Shown here: one piece after another, positions 6,544 to 14,456 of the stretch | Position numbering within the stretch: the stretch's first letter is position 1 | How the letters are laid out: every line of letters starts with the position of its first letter | Assembly (NCBI GenBank): GCA_003531585.1 | Contig: DQFX01000051.1 | Span: 1 to 19,220, forward strand | Source: Oscillospiraceae bacterium | Lineage (GTDB): Bacteria; Bacillota; Clostridia; Oscillospirales; Ruminococcaceae | Length of the DNA: 19,220 bases | Direction of reading: 5' to 3' | Notes under the pieces: model-generated | What the model saw: only the letters and a program-made list of their open reading frames with translations | Databases searched by the model: none | What the model was told of the DNA's origin: nothing | Made by a program: the position numbers and the translations under genes

Positions 6544-6577
6544 ATACTATATTCCAACATAAAATACGGAGGGCTGC

Positions 6578-7300
6578 ATGCTTATATACATATGCGATGA
6601 TTCGAGGGCAGACCAGCTCCGGCTGGTCCACAACATAGAAAGCTACGCAAAGGAAAAGGGCGCGGCGGTCACGGTGAAGCTGTTCAGCAGCGCAGACGCA
6701 CTCCTCAGGGAGTACGAAACTTCCACGGAGAAGCCCGCGGTCATTTTCCTTGACATCTACATGGACGGCACCAACGGCATGGAAGCCGCCGAAAGGCTCA
6801 TTGAACTCGGCATGGAAAACGGACTGGTTTTCACAACGTCGTCTGAGATTCACGCGGTCAAGGCGTTCAGCATCGGTGCCGACGGGTATCTCCACAAGCC
6901 GTTCACCCATGACGATTTCGTCCGCGCCATGAAGCGGTTCAGCCGCCTTTTCGAGGAGTCCCGGCGGTATATCACCGTTATGCAGGGCCGCGAGGAGGTC
7001 AACATCTACCTCAACACGCTGCGCTTCGCTGAGTCCGTCGGACACAGCACCGTGCTCCACACATCCGGCGGCGAGGTCAGGGTTTACCTGCCGCTCAGCA
7101 GCTTCTTCGGGCAGCTCGAGGGCGAGCCGGACTTCCTGATGTGCGGCAGAAGCTACATTGCGAACCTTTCCGCCGTCGAAAGCTTCGACGCGGATTCCGG
7201 GGAACTCACCTTCCAGGGCGGCGAGTCGCTCATAGTTCCGGTAAGGCTGCGCCGCTCCGTAAAGGAGCAGATGAAGTCCGCGGGAAGATCGGAGGGCTGA
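6578..7300 (+). CDS. LytTR-family response regulator
   Basis: Response regulator of 240 aa. The receiver domain (1-125) has Asp7-Asp8, phospho-acceptor Asp59 in IFLDIYMDG, Thr86-Thr87 and Lys107 in LHKPF. A LytTR DNA-binding domain follows (about 130-235), with FLMCGRSYIANLSAV as its conserved core. Such proteins bind paired 9-bp direct repeats about 21 bp apart. CGGAGGG lies four bases before the ATG. The stop is one base from the kinase start, so the two are co-transcribed and form a two-component system. Its leader contains the MITE-like repeat. Candidate target sites are the repeats at 12502-12534 and 13417-13449, but that link is only an inference. Confidence 0.93.
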   Translation: MLIYICDDSRADQLRLVHNIESYAKEKGAAVTVKLFSSADALLREYETSTEKPAVIFLDIYMDGTNGMEAAERLIELGMENGLVFTTSSEIHAVKAFSIGADGYLHKPFTHDDFVRAMKRFSRLFEESRRYITVMQGREEVNIYLNTLRFAESVGHSTVLHTSGGEVRVYLPLSSFFGQLEGEPDFLMCGRSYIANLSAVESFDADSGELTFQGGESLIVPVRLRRSVKEQMKSAGRSEG

Positions 7301-7301
7301 T

Positions 7302-9836
7302 ATGTACGCTGTTTTCTGCGGTGTCCACATTGTGGTGCTCATAGGAGTTTTCGTGCTGTTCCTGCTGTGCGTCAGGAACACCACCTCACCGGCGAAGCTC
7401 TCGTTCATGCTGATCTGCTTTTCGCTGTTCATTCTGATTTTCGGAATGTACCTTGAAATGGTGGACTCAGACACCACCGAAGCCGCTATCAGCGCGCTCA
7501 GGATACAGTATATCGGCATGTATCCGTTCTCGCTTTCGCTGCTGTATTTCACCTCCAGCATGGGCGGGTTCAATGTACCGAAGCCGATGTGGATAACCTT
7601 CGGCGTGCTAGACTGCGCAAGCTTCATCGCCATGCAGACCACCGGGACCTCCAAGGAAGAAAACCACGGGCTGTTCTATTCCACGATGAGAATAGAATCC
7701 GACGGCATTTACTCACGCATTGAAGTCGGCAAGGGTATCTTCTGGTTCGTAACCTATGCGATTATTCTTTTCATCATAATTTACATCGTCGTCAACCTCA
7801 TCTTGGCGCTCCGGAAAACCACCAACAAAATACAGCAGCGCCGTATCGCGCTTATTCTGGGCGGTATCTCGGCGATGGGGCTGGAGCTTGTCATGAAGTG
7901 GTGCGGTCTGTTCGGCAGCTATAACCCCTTTGCGTTCGGAGCATTCGTGCTGGTGCTCTGCATGTATGAGTCCATGATTCGCTACGGGTACTTCTCCTCC
8001 GTCGTATCGGCGCCGGCGAACGTTCTTGACATCGGCGACGAGGGCGTTTTCATGCTCGATGAGCACGGCGGACTTATCTATATGAACGCCACCGCCAAGC
8101 GAATACTCCCGGAGCTTTCCGAGATGAAAAACCCGTCCAGCCACAAGGTCGTAAAGGAAGCGCTCTCCGGCGGCAGGAGCACCGTCAGCATAGACGGCAA
8201 CGTTTACGAGCTGCGCGTCGAGCGTATTCAGGAGTTCAGCTCCCCCTGCGGCTACGTTATCTGGCTGATAAACATGACGAAATATCAGCACCGGATCGAC
8301 GAGATAAACGCCGCGAACACCGCAAAAACCGAGTTCCTCGCGCGCATGAGCCACGAAATACGCACGCCTATCAACACAATGCTGGGTCTGAACGAAATGG
8401 TAATGCGGACGTCCACAAACCCGGAAGTGCTGGAGTACTCCGCTGACATAGCGGACGCGGGCGGCATGCTGCTGACCCTGATAAACGAGATACTCGACAT
8501 TTCAAAGGCGGAAGCCGGAAAGCTGACGATAGAACGCGCGGAATACGACACGCTCACAATGCTCCGGGAAATACGCCTGCTAGTGATACAGAAAGCCGAG
8601 GAAAAGGGTCTGGAGCTGGATTTCCGCATCGACCCCGGACTGCCCAGGAAGCTGGTCGGAGATCAGGCGAGAATAAAGCAGATGGCGGTGAACCTACTGA
8701 CGAACGCCGTGAAGTACACGCAAACCGGCTTCGTAAGGCTGACCGCATGCATGGAGTCCGACACACTGGTAATTCAGATAGCAGACAGCGGCTGCGGCAT
8801 ACCGCCCCAGAAGCTTCCGCTGATATTCAACAATTTCGAGAGGATAGGCGCAGTCGGCGACGGAGTGGGGCTGGGGCTTCCGATAACGAAAAACATCGCG
8901 GAGATCATGGGCGGCGCGATAACCGCGAAAAGCTCCCCGGGAGCTGGCAGCACATTCACGCTGAAAATACCGCAGGATATCGCGGACGCGTCCCCCATCG
9001 GGGAGTTCACGCCGGAGCTTCCGGTGCGCCCGCATGTCAGCGCATCGCACTTTATATGCCCGGAGACCGAGATACTCGCCGTGGACGACAACCGCTACAA
9101 CCGCGTGGTGATCGAAAAACTGCTGCGGCGCACCAAGGCAGGAGTAACGACTGCGGAAAGCGGCGAAGAAATGCTCCGGATTGCAAGGGAGCGGCGCTTC
9201 GACCTGATAATGCTCGACGCGATGATGCCGGGAATGTCCGGCGTGGAAGCGCTCCGGAAGCTGCGCAGCGACCCCGACAGCCTCTGCCGGGAGACCCCCG
9301 TTGCGGTGCTGACCGCGGACGCGGTAGTCGGCGCCCGGGAGCGCTACATGAGCGAGGGCTTCGACGAGTACCTCTCAAAGCCGATAATCTCCGAGGAGCT
9401 TGAGCAAATGCTCTCGCGGCTTGTTCCGGGCAGAATTGTGACGGACAGCCTGCCGTCAGTGCAGAAGTCCGGAGAGCCTGGAAGCTCCCTGCTGAACACC
9501 GCAAAGGGTCTGGAGTACTCCGACAACGACCCGGATTTCTACAGAGAACTTCTCAGACTGTTCACCGAGGAGGCTCCGAAGTCGCTGGAGCGGCTTTCCA
9601 GCGCGCTTGCCGATAACGACCTCGAACTCTACACCACCCTGGTGCACGGGCTGAAAAACAACGCCCGCGGAATAGGCGCTGATTCAGCCGGGGAGCTTTG
9701 CTTCGAAGCCGAGCAGACCGCCCGCGCCGGGAACGCGGCTCCGCTTCCGGAGCTGCATTTAAAAATCGAGCAGGCGATAACCGAAGCGGCGGCAGAAGCC
9801 GCGCGGCTCTCCGAAGCAGAAAAGATAACGCAATAA
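7302..9836 (+). CDS. 7TM hybrid sensor histidine kinase with REC and HPt domains
   Basis: An 844-aa membrane sensor with a full phosphorelay in one chain. The N-terminal half-dozen or more helices (about 1-225) resemble a HisKA_7TM sensor. A PAS-like linker follows (about 235-330). The HisKA domain has His351 in ARMSHEIRTP. The ATPase domain has the N-box NLLTNAVKY (464-472), G1 DSGCGI (495-500) and G2 GVGLGL (521-526). A receiver domain has Asp595-Asp596, phospho-acceptor Asp639 and Lys693. A C-terminal HPt domain has His782 in LVHGLKNNARG. It probably passes phosphate through its own REC and HPt to the LytTR regulator just upstream. LytTR regulators more often pair with simple AgrC-type kinases, so this pairing is less usual. 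The signal is unknown. Confidence 0.93.
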   Translation: MYAVFCGVHIVVLIGVFVLFLLCVRNTTSPAKLSFMLICFSLFILIFGMYLEMVDSDTTEAAISALRIQYIGMYPFSLSLLYFTSSMGGFNVPKPMWITFGVLDCASFIAMQTTGTSKEENHGLFYSTMRIESDGIYSRIEVGKGIFWFVTYAIILFIIIYIVVNLILALRKTTNKIQQRRIALILGGISAMGLELVMKWCGLFGSYNPFAFGAFVLVLCMYESMIRYGYFSSVVSAPANVLDIGDEGVFMLDEHGGLIYMNATAKRILPELSEMKNPSSHKVVKEALSGGRSTVSIDGNVYELRVERIQEFSSPCGYVIWLINMTKYQHRIDEINAANTAKTEFLARMSHEIRTPINTMLGLNEMVMRTSTNPEVLEYSADIADAGGMLLTLINEILDISKAEAGKLTIERAEYDTLTMLREIRLLVIQKAEEKGLELDFRIDPGLPRKLVGDQARIKQMAVNLLTNAVKYTQTGFVRLTACMESDTLVIQIADSGCGIPPQKLPLIFNNFERIGAVGDGVGLGLPITKNIAEIMGGAITAKSSPGAGSTFTLKIPQDIADASPIGEFTPELPVRPHVSASHFICPETEILAVDDNRYNRVVIEKLLRRTKAGVTTAESGEEMLRIARERRFDLIMLDAMMPGMSGVEALRKLRSDPDSLCRETPVAVLTADAVVGARERYMSEGFDEYLSKPIISEELEQMLSRLVPGRIVTDSLPSVQKSGEPGSSLLNTAKGLEYSDNDPDFYRELLRLFTEEAPKSLERLSSALADNDLELYTTLVHGLKNNARGIGADSAGELCFEAEQTARAGNAAPLPELHLKIEQAITEAAAEAARLSEAEKITQ

Positions 9837-9839
9837 AAT

Positions 9840-9871
9840 GAACCCTTCCGCACCAGAAAGCGGAAGGGTTC
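9840..9871. terminator. Bidirectional terminator between kinase and peptidase genes
   Basis: GAACCCTTCCGC (9840-9851) and GCGGAAGGGTTC (9860-9871) form a perfect 12-pair stem with an eight-base loop. On the minus strand ATTTTATT follows. The plus strand has only TCTATATAA. It can serve both convergent genes. Confidence 0.8.
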
Positions 9872-9898
9872 TCTATATAAGCGGGAAGAATCAGAACA

Positions 9899-12046
9899 TT
9901 ACAGCTCGTCAGGGTAGAAGAACAGTTCCCCGTTCTCGTCTACCGTGAATGTCACGCTGGTGGTGTAGTAGTAGTTTCCGTAGATGTCGTAGAGCGACAT
10001 AGAATAGCTGTAATCGGCGGCGGGAAGCGCGTCGTACTCTATCTGGAGCTCGCCGCTGACAGTGATGTCGTCGCCGTAGATGTAGTCGTTGAACTCATCG
10101 GAGAACACGAAGTAAGCCGGGGCGATAACGTCGCCGTCCTTCAGGGGCTGGGTGTCCCTGGAGGCTACGCCGGTCTCGGGGTCGATACCGGACCAGGTCC
10201 CGCATACGCGCCACTCGCTGCTGGTGAAATCGTACTCGATACGCAGGTTGGTCTGCTCGCCGTTAAGGGTTATCGGCGCCGTGTATACCGAGCGGTCCTC
10301 GCCGACGCTTACCGCAACTATGGCAAGCGGCTGTCCCGCGATAGATGGCCAGGAGCCGTCAAAGCCGTCCTGGAGGATCATCGCGTCGTAGTCGGTGACA
10401 ACCTCGTCGTCCTCGCCGAGGTAAACGCTTGTGCCGTCGTAGGTCATGAACAGCGTGCAGGTCGCGTAGTTGAACGCGCTCATATCCGAGAGCTGAACCG
10501 TGTAGGTGCCGTTCTCGTCAAAGTATACGCTCTGTATGCCGATGGTGCTGTTATCATCTGCGTAGGATACGTCGCTGTAGTTTGAACCTACGTTCGGGTC
10601 TGCCGTATAGCCGTAATTCCAGATGTCGTCGCAGTCGGCGATAAGGCCGCTGTTGTCGTAGTCCGAGAGGTCGCCGCCGGTGGTGCCGTACGCCGCAGAG
10701 TCAACATACGCGAGGTAATAGGAGCTGGTGCAGATGTCCGCGAACACCGAAAGCTCCTCGGTGCCCTGGACTGAAAGCGGATAGTACAGGGAAAGTCCGC
10801 CGGCTCCTTCGTGGTTGTCGCCGTTTACGCTGTAGATCACCGCTTCCTTCAGCTTTGCAATTGCGTCGGACGCGGAAGGCGCGTAAGGCTGCACCGCATT
10901 GAGAAGCCCAAGCAGGTCTACCATGTTGGTATAGCCCTCGTTTCGGTTGTTTCCGCCGAAGTTATCCGCGGAGTACACCGCGCGGGCGATGTCGGTCATG
11001 CTGTCGCTTTCGTACATTTCCTTCGCGGTGGCGTCGAATGCGGTCAGAAGGCCGTTTATCTTTGAAAGGTCGGTTATTGCGAATGTGACGCCGTCGGGGT
11101 CTCCGTTGTCTATGCAGTGCTGGTAGTAGCTCTTGCACTGCATTTCGCCGAGCTGCGCGCCGCTGGCGTCCGGATTCTCCGCTAGAAAGTCCATGATGTC
11201 GGTGTAGTTCCAGCCGCCGCCCGGCTCGGTCTCCTCGGAGGCGAACATGTAGCGCGCGTACGGCGCGATGATGTTCGCTGTCTCGAGGGTGCTCATAAGG
11301 CAAGCGTCGAAGCCGATGAACTCGAACTTGTCGCTCATCTGGCCGTAAACGGAGTTCAGCGCGCTGTCTATCTCACGCAGCGAGAGGCTGTCCGAATCGT
11401 TCATCTCATCGAAGCACACGCCGCTTATGCTGCCGCCGCCGTGGTTCCAGAATACAAGTCCCATGCGCTTTGCAGGGTAGTTCTCGACTCCCCATGAGAC
11501 GAAATCCGTGAGAGTATTCGGGTCGCCCATGTTGCAAAGCTCGAACTCGTCGACCAGCTCAAGCTCGCCGTTGTTTGTGACGTAGCGCTGCGATACGCTG
11601 TTCGAAATGCCGTAGTACTCGTTCCACTCGGCGGTTCCGCCGGTCTGGTAGACTATGCGAACGTCGTCGCTGTATCTACCGTTAAGGGCTTCCTCGATGT
11701 CCATGGATGCCGCATAGCATTCGCTTTCAAGGTCGGTGCCGCAGAGGTACACCATGATCGTCCAGCCGCTGTCGCCCATCGGAGCCGACTCGGAACGGGT
11801 GCGGCGGTGGATATCGAGGCTGCCGTTCGTCATGGAAAGCTGGGTCGCTCCGTTGTCGAAGCTGCGGCCTGCGTTGTCGTACTCCTCTTCCCCGCCGGAC
11901 TGCACCGGAGCCTCGGCGGTGTATTCTGCCGTGCTGTTTCCGGCTTCGGCGGTGGCGAAGAAGTCCTCATCGATGTCAGAACAGCCCGCCATTGCAAGCG
12001 CCATTGCCCCCGCAGTCGCTGCGGCGAGCCATTTTCTAATTTTCAT
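9899..12046 (-). CDS. Clostripain-family (C11) cysteine peptidase lipoprotein
   Basis: A 715-aa secreted, membrane-anchored peptidase. A lipoprotein signal ends in the lipobox LAMAGC with lipidated Cys22. An acidic low-complexity linker follows (about 23-90). The C11 domain begins at WTIMVYLCGTDLES (about 95-108), with catalytic His202 in FWNHGGG and catalytic Cys249 in GFDACLMS. A glycine-rich YYPLS segment further on is typical of the family. The C-terminal 250 or so residues are Asp/Tyr-rich and beta-like with no domain I can name. Family members cleave after Arg or Lys. I chose the ATG at 12046, which has AAGGAG seven bases upstream and starts the signal peptide, over a frame extension of 36 codons. 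Its own promoter lies at 12108-12136. Confidence 0.93.
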   Translation of the reverse strand: MKIRKWLAAATAGAMALAMAGCSDIDEDFFATAEAGNSTAEYTAEAPVQSGGEEEYDNAGRSFDNGATQLSMTNGSLDIHRRTRSESAPMGDSGWTIMVYLCGTDLESECYAASMDIEEALNGRYSDDVRIVYQTGGTAEWNEYYGISNSVSQRYVTNNGELELVDEFELCNMGDPNTLTDFVSWGVENYPAKRMGLVFWNHGGGSISGVCFDEMNDSDSLSLREIDSALNSVYGQMSDKFEFIGFDACLMSTLETANIIAPYARYMFASEETEPGGGWNYTDIMDFLAENPDASGAQLGEMQCKSYYQHCIDNGDPDGVTFAITDLSKINGLLTAFDATAKEMYESDSMTDIARAVYSADNFGGNNRNEGYTNMVDLLGLLNAVQPYAPSASDAIAKLKEAVIYSVNGDNHEGAGGLSLYYPLSVQGTEELSVFADICTSSYYLAYVDSAAYGTTGGDLSDYDNSGLIADCDDIWNYGYTADPNVGSNYSDVSYADDNSTIGIQSVYFDENGTYTVQLSDMSAFNYATCTLFMTYDGTSVYLGEDDEVVTDYDAMILQDGFDGSWPSIAGQPLAIVAVSVGEDRSVYTAPITLNGEQTNLRIEYDFTSSEWRVCGTWSGIDPETGVASRDTQPLKDGDVIAPAYFVFSDEFNDYIYGDDITVSGELQIEYDALPAADYSYSMSLYDIYGNYYYTTSVTFTVDENGELFFYPDEL

Positions 12047-12107
12047 GCGTTTCTCCTTAATATTCTGTCTGCGGAATTCCATGCCTGACGCGCGGGATTC
12101 CAGATAT

Positions 12108-12136
12108 ATTTTATAACAAACCGAAGATAATGTCAA
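12108..12136 (-). promoter_or_regulatory. Sigma-A promoter of the clostripain-family gene
   Basis: On the minus strand TTGACA (12131-12136) and TAAAAT (12108-12113) are 17 bases apart. The -35 lies just downstream of the hairpin that follows the TM2 gene. Confidence 0.85.
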
Positions 12137-12153
12137 GCCGCATAACGCAATCA

Positions 12154-12183
12154 AAGCCTGTCGGCGGCTGTTCCGACAGGCTT
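12154..12183 (-). terminator. Terminator-like hairpin after the TM2 gene
   Basis: AAGCCTGTCGG (12154-12164) and CCGACAGGCTT (12173-12183) form a perfect 11-pair stem with an eight-base loop, 24 bases past the TM2 gene stop. The downstream T-run on the minus strand is short. Confidence 0.6.
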
Positions 12184-12206
12184 GATCATCCGTACCAGAC
12201 AGTTTT

Positions 12207-12410
12207 TTAGTTTCCGGTCACCCAGGGAGTGCCGTCCTTCTTGGTGAACTTACCGGTGGCAACATTCACGATGTCGATGATGTAGCCAACGCCGAAGCAG
12301 CCGCAGGTCAGCAGCCAGATGATCCCGGTGCCGATCTTGCCGGTCATGAATCTCGGAACTCCGAGCTCGCCGAGAAAAATAGTGATAAGTAACGCAGGTG
12401 TCTTTTCCAT
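12207..12410 (-). CDS. TM2-domain small membrane protein
   Basis: A 67-aa protein with two membrane helices. TM2-domain features are clear: ITIFLGELGVPRFMTGKIGTG (about 9-29) for helix 1 and turn, and the second helix WLLTCGCFGVGYIIDIV with a polar D near its end. The C-terminus is lysine-rich and cytoplasmic. Function is not known; TM2 proteins are widespread and often sit near secretion or stress genes. GGAG lies eight bases before the ATG. The promoter carries the same direct-repeat operator as the gene at 12584-13342, so the two are probably co-regulated. Confidence 0.88.
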   Translation of the reverse strand: MEKTPALLITIFLGELGVPRFMTGKIGTGIIWLLTCGCFGVGYIIDIVNVATGKFTKKDGTPWVTGN

Positions 12411-12466
12411 TATGTATCTCCTTACTGATTATTTGCGGTCAGCCCGCATAATTTGGTGCTGAGGAA

Positions 12467-12495
12467 AGTATAACATATGAGGCTGTTTCAGTCAA
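12467..12495 (-). promoter_or_regulatory. Promoter of the TM2 gene
   Basis: On the minus strand TTGACT (12490-12495) and TATACT (12467-12472) are 17 bases apart. The paired repeats end six bases upstream of the -35 box. Confidence 0.82.
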
Positions 12496-12501
12496 TAAAA
12501 T

Positions 12502-12534
12502 CTTCCTGATTGTATGTTTTACCTTCCTGATTGT
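12502..12534 (-). promoter_or_regulatory. Paired direct repeats, LytTR-like operator 1
   Basis: On the minus strand ACAATCAGGAAG occurs twice with start-to-start spacing of 21 bp, just upstream of the TM2 gene -35. LytTR regulators recognise two 9-bp direct repeats separated by 12 bp, which is the same geometry. ACAATCAGG agrees partly with the family consensus. The identical block precedes the neighbouring gene. Confidence 0.72.
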
Positions 12535-12548
12535 TTTTAGAGGCGACC
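12535..12548 (+). repeat. Orphan terminus of the MITE-like repeat
   Basis: TTTTTAGAGG followed by CGACC matches the right end of copy 1 (TTTTTAGAGG, TGACC) with one difference, and nothing beyond it matches. It abuts the operator block. It could be a deletion remnant, or a short shared target sequence. Confidence 0.4.
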
Positions 12549-12583
12549 TTTTTGTCGTGCCGGGAAAAAAAGCCTGTTATGCG

Positions 12584-13342
12584 TCAGCCGCCGAAAAAGC
12601 TGAGGAAGCTGAAACCAGTCGGCATGGGTATCGTGAACATGTATATAGTTCCGAACAGGAATCCCGCGATTGCAACGCAGGTGATCAGCAGACGGTTCGG
12701 CAGACGGCGGAAAGTCCCCACGATACCGAGCATGAACAGCACGACGGAATAGATGACGGTGACGAGATTGAAGGTGTCGCCGCGGGTGTTGTCCTGCTGG
12801 CCTTCGGCGAGAACTGCTTCGCTCTCCGCGAGTATCTCCTGCGCGTCGGCGTAGTAGCTGTTAACGTAGTCCTCGTCGCTGAACGGGCTTACTGTGGACT
12901 TCTCGTCGTTTATCACCCAGTCGATTATCTGGTCGGCGTCGAAGTCAAAATCGTAGTTTATGAGGTCGGCGATCTCCTGAGTCAGGTTGTCGGCGCAGAT
13001 GAACTTGATTTTATACGCGCTCTCATACAGCTTGGATTCGTCGCCGGTCTTGTCTGCGTAAAGCACCTCCACCTGGTAGTCGCTTATCATGTTCCACACC
13101 TGCATATCCTGCATGAGCGTCTGGGAAGCCTCGTTCCAGCGGGCGTTGCCGTCGGCTGCGAGGTTGTTGCTCTTGGTATAGTTGGTGGACATGTTGCCGC
13201 CGTGCAGCGAGCCTATCCACGAAGCCCAGGCAGTAGCCAGTGCGGTCACGCCCAGAAATGCCGCTATGATTATTTCAAGGATATCTTCCTTGCTGCGGCG
13301 GGGCTTTTCCTGTGCGGGGGTCTGTGTGTTGTTTTCGGACAT
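12584..13342 (-). CDS. Three-TM membrane protein of unknown function
   Basis: Not recognised with confidence. The 252-aa protein has a charged N-terminus with a Lys/Arg patch (13-18) and one helix at about 21-44. A large soluble, acidic domain follows (about 45-190), containing WNEASQTLMQDMQVWN and several Tyr/Asp-rich stretches. Two C-terminal helices lie at about 190-210 and 217-237. The layout of one N-terminal helix, a central extracytoplasmic or cytoplasmic domain and a C-terminal hairpin resembles DUF4337-type proteins, but I only suggest this. AAGGAG lies seven to eight bases before the ATG. Its promoter and operators copy those of the TM2 gene. An overlapping plus-strand frame of 317 codons is treated as a shadow. 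Confidence 0.83.
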   Translation of the reverse strand: MSENNTQTPAQEKPRRSKEDILEIIIAAFLGVTALATAWASWIGSLHGGNMSTNYTKSNNLAADGNARWNEASQTLMQDMQVWNMISDYQVEVLYADKTGDESKLYESAYKIKFICADNLTQEIADLINYDFDFDADQIIDWVINDEKSTVSPFSDEDYVNSYYADAQEILAESEAVLAEGQQDNTRGDTFNLVTVIYSVVLFMLGIVGTFRRLPNRLLITCVAIAGFLFGTIYMFTIPMPTGFSFLSFFGG

Positions 13343-13381
13343 TTCGGTTCTCCTTCTCAGATAGTTTTTTTATACCTGTTG

Positions 13382-13410
13382 ATTTTATCGTTTTTTGCGG
13401 CGTATGTCAA
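13382..13410 (-). promoter_or_regulatory. Promoter of the three-TM membrane protein gene
   Basis: On the minus strand a perfect TTGACA (13405-13410) and TAAAAT (13382-13387) are 17 bases apart, with paired repeats six bases upstream. Confidence 0.85.
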
Positions 13411-13416
13411 TAAAAT

Positions 13417-13449
13417 CTTCCTGATTGTCGTTTTTTTCTTCCTGATTGT
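13417..13449 (-). promoter_or_regulatory. Paired direct repeats, LytTR-like operator 2
   Basis: On the minus strand ACAATCAGGAAG occurs twice, 21 bp apart, followed by ATTTTA and the -35 box. The repeats, their spacing and their distance to the -35 equal those at operator 1, while the nine bases between repeats differ. This points to selection for a binding site rather than a recent block copy alone. Confidence 0.75.
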
Positions 13450-13592
13450 AAATTCGGCACGACTTGAACGGCAACATTTCTTATTTAATTGCATATCACC
13501 AGGTCAATGAAATCTGCAAGTGTAATTATGCACAAAAAAGCGACAGGAAAATGAAGATATTTCACAAATTTTTTAAATGTACAAAAAAAAGC

Positions 13593-13621
13593 TTTATTTT
13601 AAAGGGGTTTTGTGGTAGAAT
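13593..13621 (+). promoter_or_regulatory. Probable promoter of the MinD-like/mgsA operon
   Basis: TAGAAT (13616-13621) preceded by TGG gives an extended -10. The -35 TTTATT (13593-13598) is weak. A small GATCT/AGATC hairpin lies just before the ribosome binding site. Confidence 0.5.
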
Positions 13622-13705
13622 ATATTTATAAAAATTATCATAGATATTCTGGGTGCGTATCTGCAAAATAAGGGTACGGATCTATCAGATCGAGAGGGGA
13701 ATAAC

Positions 13706-14443
13706 ATGTCACAGATCATTGCGGTTACGGCAGGCAAGGGCGGCACGGGCAAATCGACCACATCGGCTAACGTTGCCACTGCACTTGCAGCGCTTGGTAA
13801 AAAAACTCTGGTGGTCGAGCTGGACTTCGGTCTGAGATGCCTTGACATCATGCTCGGCATCAAGGATAAGGTAAAGCACGACATCGGCGAATATCTGGAG
13901 GGTAAAATTGATATCCTTACAGCCACAACTAAAGTGGATCGTGTTGACAACCTCTATCTGGTCTGCGCGACAAGGAATCCGTTTATAGATATCAATCCTG
14001 AAAAGATCATGGAAGTATGCCAGGAGATGCGCAAGCACTTCGATTACATAATCATGGACACCGCAGGTATCGGCAGTTCGGTATTCAGCGTTATTAAGGC
14101 TGCGGAGCTTATCCTGATGGTAACTACCCCGGATACCGTGTGCGTACGCGACGGTGCGATACTTTCTGACTTCCTGTATGTCAAGAACTGCACTAATCAG
14201 CGTCTTGTCATCAACAAGGTCAGCCCGAACTTCAAGGACGAGGATATCCTCTACGACCTCGACGAGGTAATGGACAGCGTGGGAATACCGCTCATCGGCG
14301 TGGTTCCCGAGGATATGAACATAAAAATATGCGGCGCGAAGGGACAGCCTCTTCCCCAGAACTGCGGAGGCGCCAAGGCTTACGCGGCTATAGCAAGAAG
14401 AATTCTTGGTGAGGAAGTTCCGCTCACCATCAACATCAACTAA
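13706..14443 (+). CDS. MinD-like P-loop ATPase without the usual membrane-targeting tail
   Basis: A 245-aa ATPase of the MinD/ParA class. The deviant Walker A is KGGTGKS (11-17) with signature Lys11. Switch I is ELDFGLRCLD (38-47), close to MinD's DxGLRNLD. Switch II is IIMDTAGIG (115-123), where MinD usually has SPAG. MinD positions the division site by membrane binding through a C-terminal amphipathic helix. Here the chain ends ARRILGEEVPLTININ, which lacks the basic amphipathic helix expected after LLGEE. No minC or minE is in the window. AGAGGGG lies upstream of the ATG. The mgsA ribosome binding site overlaps its stop codon, so the two form an operon. It could be a diverged MinD or a related positioning ATPase. 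Confidence 0.86.
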   Translation: MSQIIAVTAGKGGTGKSTTSANVATALAALGKKTLVVELDFGLRCLDIMLGIKDKVKHDIGEYLEGKIDILTATTKVDRVDNLYLVCATRNPFIDINPEKIMEVCQEMRKHFDYIIMDTAGIGSSVFSVIKAAELILMVTTPDTVCVRDGAILSDFLYVKNCTNQRLVINKVSPNFKDEDILYDLDEVMDSVGIPLIGVVPEDMNIKICGAKGQPLPQNCGGAKAYAAIARRILGEEVPLTININ

Positions 14444-14456
14444 GGAGGGAGCAGCT

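Larger units (their letters stand above)
13343..13705. other. Intergenic region between divergent genes
   Basis: This AT-rich 363-base gap holds the promoter and operators of the minus-strand membrane gene at 13382-13449 and the promoter and leader of the MinD-like gene from 13593. The stretch 13450-13590 has no gene I can support. A short segment at 13503-13515 (GTCAATGAAATCT) resembles the -35 side of the shared promoter block, but has no repeat pair. Confidence 0.6.

Noticed and set aside
6515..7654. Minus-strand frame of 379 codons
   Set aside because: Antisense to the LytTR regulator and kinase genes; codon bias of a GC-rich gene keeps the opposite frame open.
12557..13510. Plus-strand frame of 317 codons
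   Set aside because: It overlies the minus-strand membrane protein gene, which has a consensus promoter, operators and ribosome binding site. The plus frame has none and crosses that promoter.
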